From contig DYFG01000105.1 of the NCBI GenBank assembly GCA_020725315.1, positions 1 to 5,337 on the forward strand: a stretch of 5,337 bases of DNA. The letters are read 5' to 3'. The first letter of the stretch is position 1. Each line of letters opens with the position of its first letter. Both the position numbers and the translations under genes were made by a program. This document shows positions 4,844 through 5,337 of the stretch, in pieces. The DNA is from Nitrosotalea sp. (GTDB taxonomy: Archaea > Halobacteriota > Syntropharchaeia > Alkanophagales > Methanospirareceae). The notes beneath the pieces were generated by a model that did no database searches, had not been told where the DNA came from, and saw nothing but the letters and a program-made list of their open reading frames with translations.

Positions 4844-5110
4844 TTAATAGGATAAGGCTATCTTCTCTTCTACAACGGGCTCTTCGAGGACCCATCTATC
4901 TTTCTCTTTTACAAAACCTGCCTCCTCTAAAACCTCTTCTAATGTTTCTATTGCTTCACACTCCTCCAAGAAAGCTTCTAGTGCTTCGTGTAGTGAGTCC
5001 TTGGCACTCTCAACATCATCCCCAAAACTTGAAACATTGAGCTCTGGGCAAACCGCTACATAAACATCCCCTTCCTTAAAGACCTTAACCTCCAACGTAA
5101 TTCTAGACAT
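4844..5110 (-). CDS. HicB-like (UPF0150) antitoxin
   Basis: The 88-residue acidic protein has the short HicB-like antitoxin fold pattern. A first beta strand, ITLEVKVFKEGD (4-15), leads into VYVAVCPELNVSSFGDDVES (17-36), and then a helix, AKDSLHEALEAFLEECE (36-52). It has no separate DNA-binding domain, so it belongs to the short class. Such proteins neutralise HicA ribonucleases encoded next to them. The start has a strong Shine-Dalgarno, AGGAGG (minus strand, 5126-5121), 10 nt upstream. The downstream partner appears decayed, leaving an orphan antitoxin. A small antitoxin-like ORF precedes it by 41 nt on the same strand, so the two are probably co-transcribed. Confidence 0.85.
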   Translation of the reverse strand: MSRITLEVKVFKEGDVYVAVCPELNVSSFGDDVESAKDSLHEALEAFLEECEAIETLEEVLEEAGFVKEKDRWVLEEPVVEEKIALSY

Positions 5111-5120
5111 ACTTTTCTCG

Positions 5121-5126
5121 CCTCCT
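5121..5126 (-). promoter_or_regulatory. Shine-Dalgarno of the hicB-like gene
   Basis: AGGAGG on the minus strand, 10 nt before the ATG at 5110, fixes the start of the HicB-like protein. Confidence 0.7.
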
Positions 5127-5151
5127 ATATTTTTTTATTCATTTGGACTTT

Positions 5152-5241
5152 TTATATCACCACTGTTCCTTCAGGGAGAACAGCAGGCTCTTCTGGGACT
5201 ACGACTTTTCCTTCAACCACGCCTTTAATAGTTTTTAACAT
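5152..5241 (-). CDS. Small antitoxin-like protein, 29 residues
   Basis: An ATG at 5241 with AAGGAGG 8 nt upstream (minus strand, 5256-5250) opens a 29-codon ORF: MLKTIKGVVEGKVVVPEEPA then VLPEGTVVI. The pattern IKG-V-GKVV-PEE-LPEGT resembles the short beta-rich N-terminal domains of AbrB-like and DUF104 (AF2212-like) antitoxins. The protein ends early, where such families continue with a further strand or a toxin-binding tail. The same frame stays open upstream to the window edge (61 codons to 5337: EVVYEVHRWLDGVTIQPSPP and onward). The real protein could therefore be longer, with this domain at its C-terminus, but the ribosome site argues for the short form. No toxin partner is visible; the next gene is hicB-like. 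Confidence 0.5.
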   Translation of the reverse strand: MLKTIKGVVEGKVVVPEEPAVLPEGTVVI

Positions 5242-5249
5242 CTCCTTTG

Positions 5250-5256
5250 CCTCCTT
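5250..5256 (-). promoter_or_regulatory. Shine-Dalgarno deciding the start of the 29-residue ORF
   Basis: AAGGAGG on the minus strand, 8 nt before the ATG at 5241, supports initiation there rather than read-through from the frame that enters at the right edge. Confidence 0.6.
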
Positions 5257-5337
5257 GTTCTCTTTGTAATTCAAAATGGGGGGAGACGGCTGAATCGTTA
5301 CTCCGTCGAGCCATCGATGCACCTCATAAACGACTTC

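Overview
The window most likely comes from an archaeon related to the methanogen/ANME euryarchaea. The pointers are a TrpB with the EDLVHGGAHKLNN form of the PLP-lysine loop, a TrpF with an IVDVPV segment, and VapB-type antitoxins ending in REDRD. This is an inference from remembered family sequences, not a search result.

Region 1 (1-770) looks foreign to the operon that follows. A partial reading frame runs in from the left edge. It ends at or just before a long imperfect inverted repeat (68-158) that resembles an integron attC recombination site. A complete, very AT-rich UPF0158-family gene of unknown function (247-738) follows. Its stop codon lies 32 nt upstream of the trpF start.

Region 2 (771-3395) is an intact, tightly overlapping trpF-trpB-trpA block. 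It encodes phosphoribosylanthranilate isomerase and both subunits of tryptophan synthase, the last steps of tryptophan biosynthesis. All catalytic residues that can be located are present. The earlier trp genes are not in the window.

Region 3 (3396-4850) is a decay zone on the plus strand. It holds a PIN-domain (VapC-like) fragment missing its N-terminal half, a pentanucleotide repeat tract, and a frameshifted N-terminal scrap of a nucleotide-sugar dehydrogenase. Next come a broken vapB-vapC pair, a second vapB that is open throughout followed by a vapC stub of 13 codons, a 14-bp tandem duplication, and an IS4-type transposase scrap recognisable by its Y-(2)-R-(3)-E-(6)-K motif.

Region 4 (4677-5337, minus strand) carries a small antitoxin-like ORF with a strong Shine-Dalgarno, an intact HicB-like antitoxin, and a decayed hicA-like toxin.

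The main theme is that every recognisable toxin is broken, while three antitoxin-type frames stay open. The second theme is the cassette-like insertion directly upstream of a biosynthetic operon. No complete novel system is visible.
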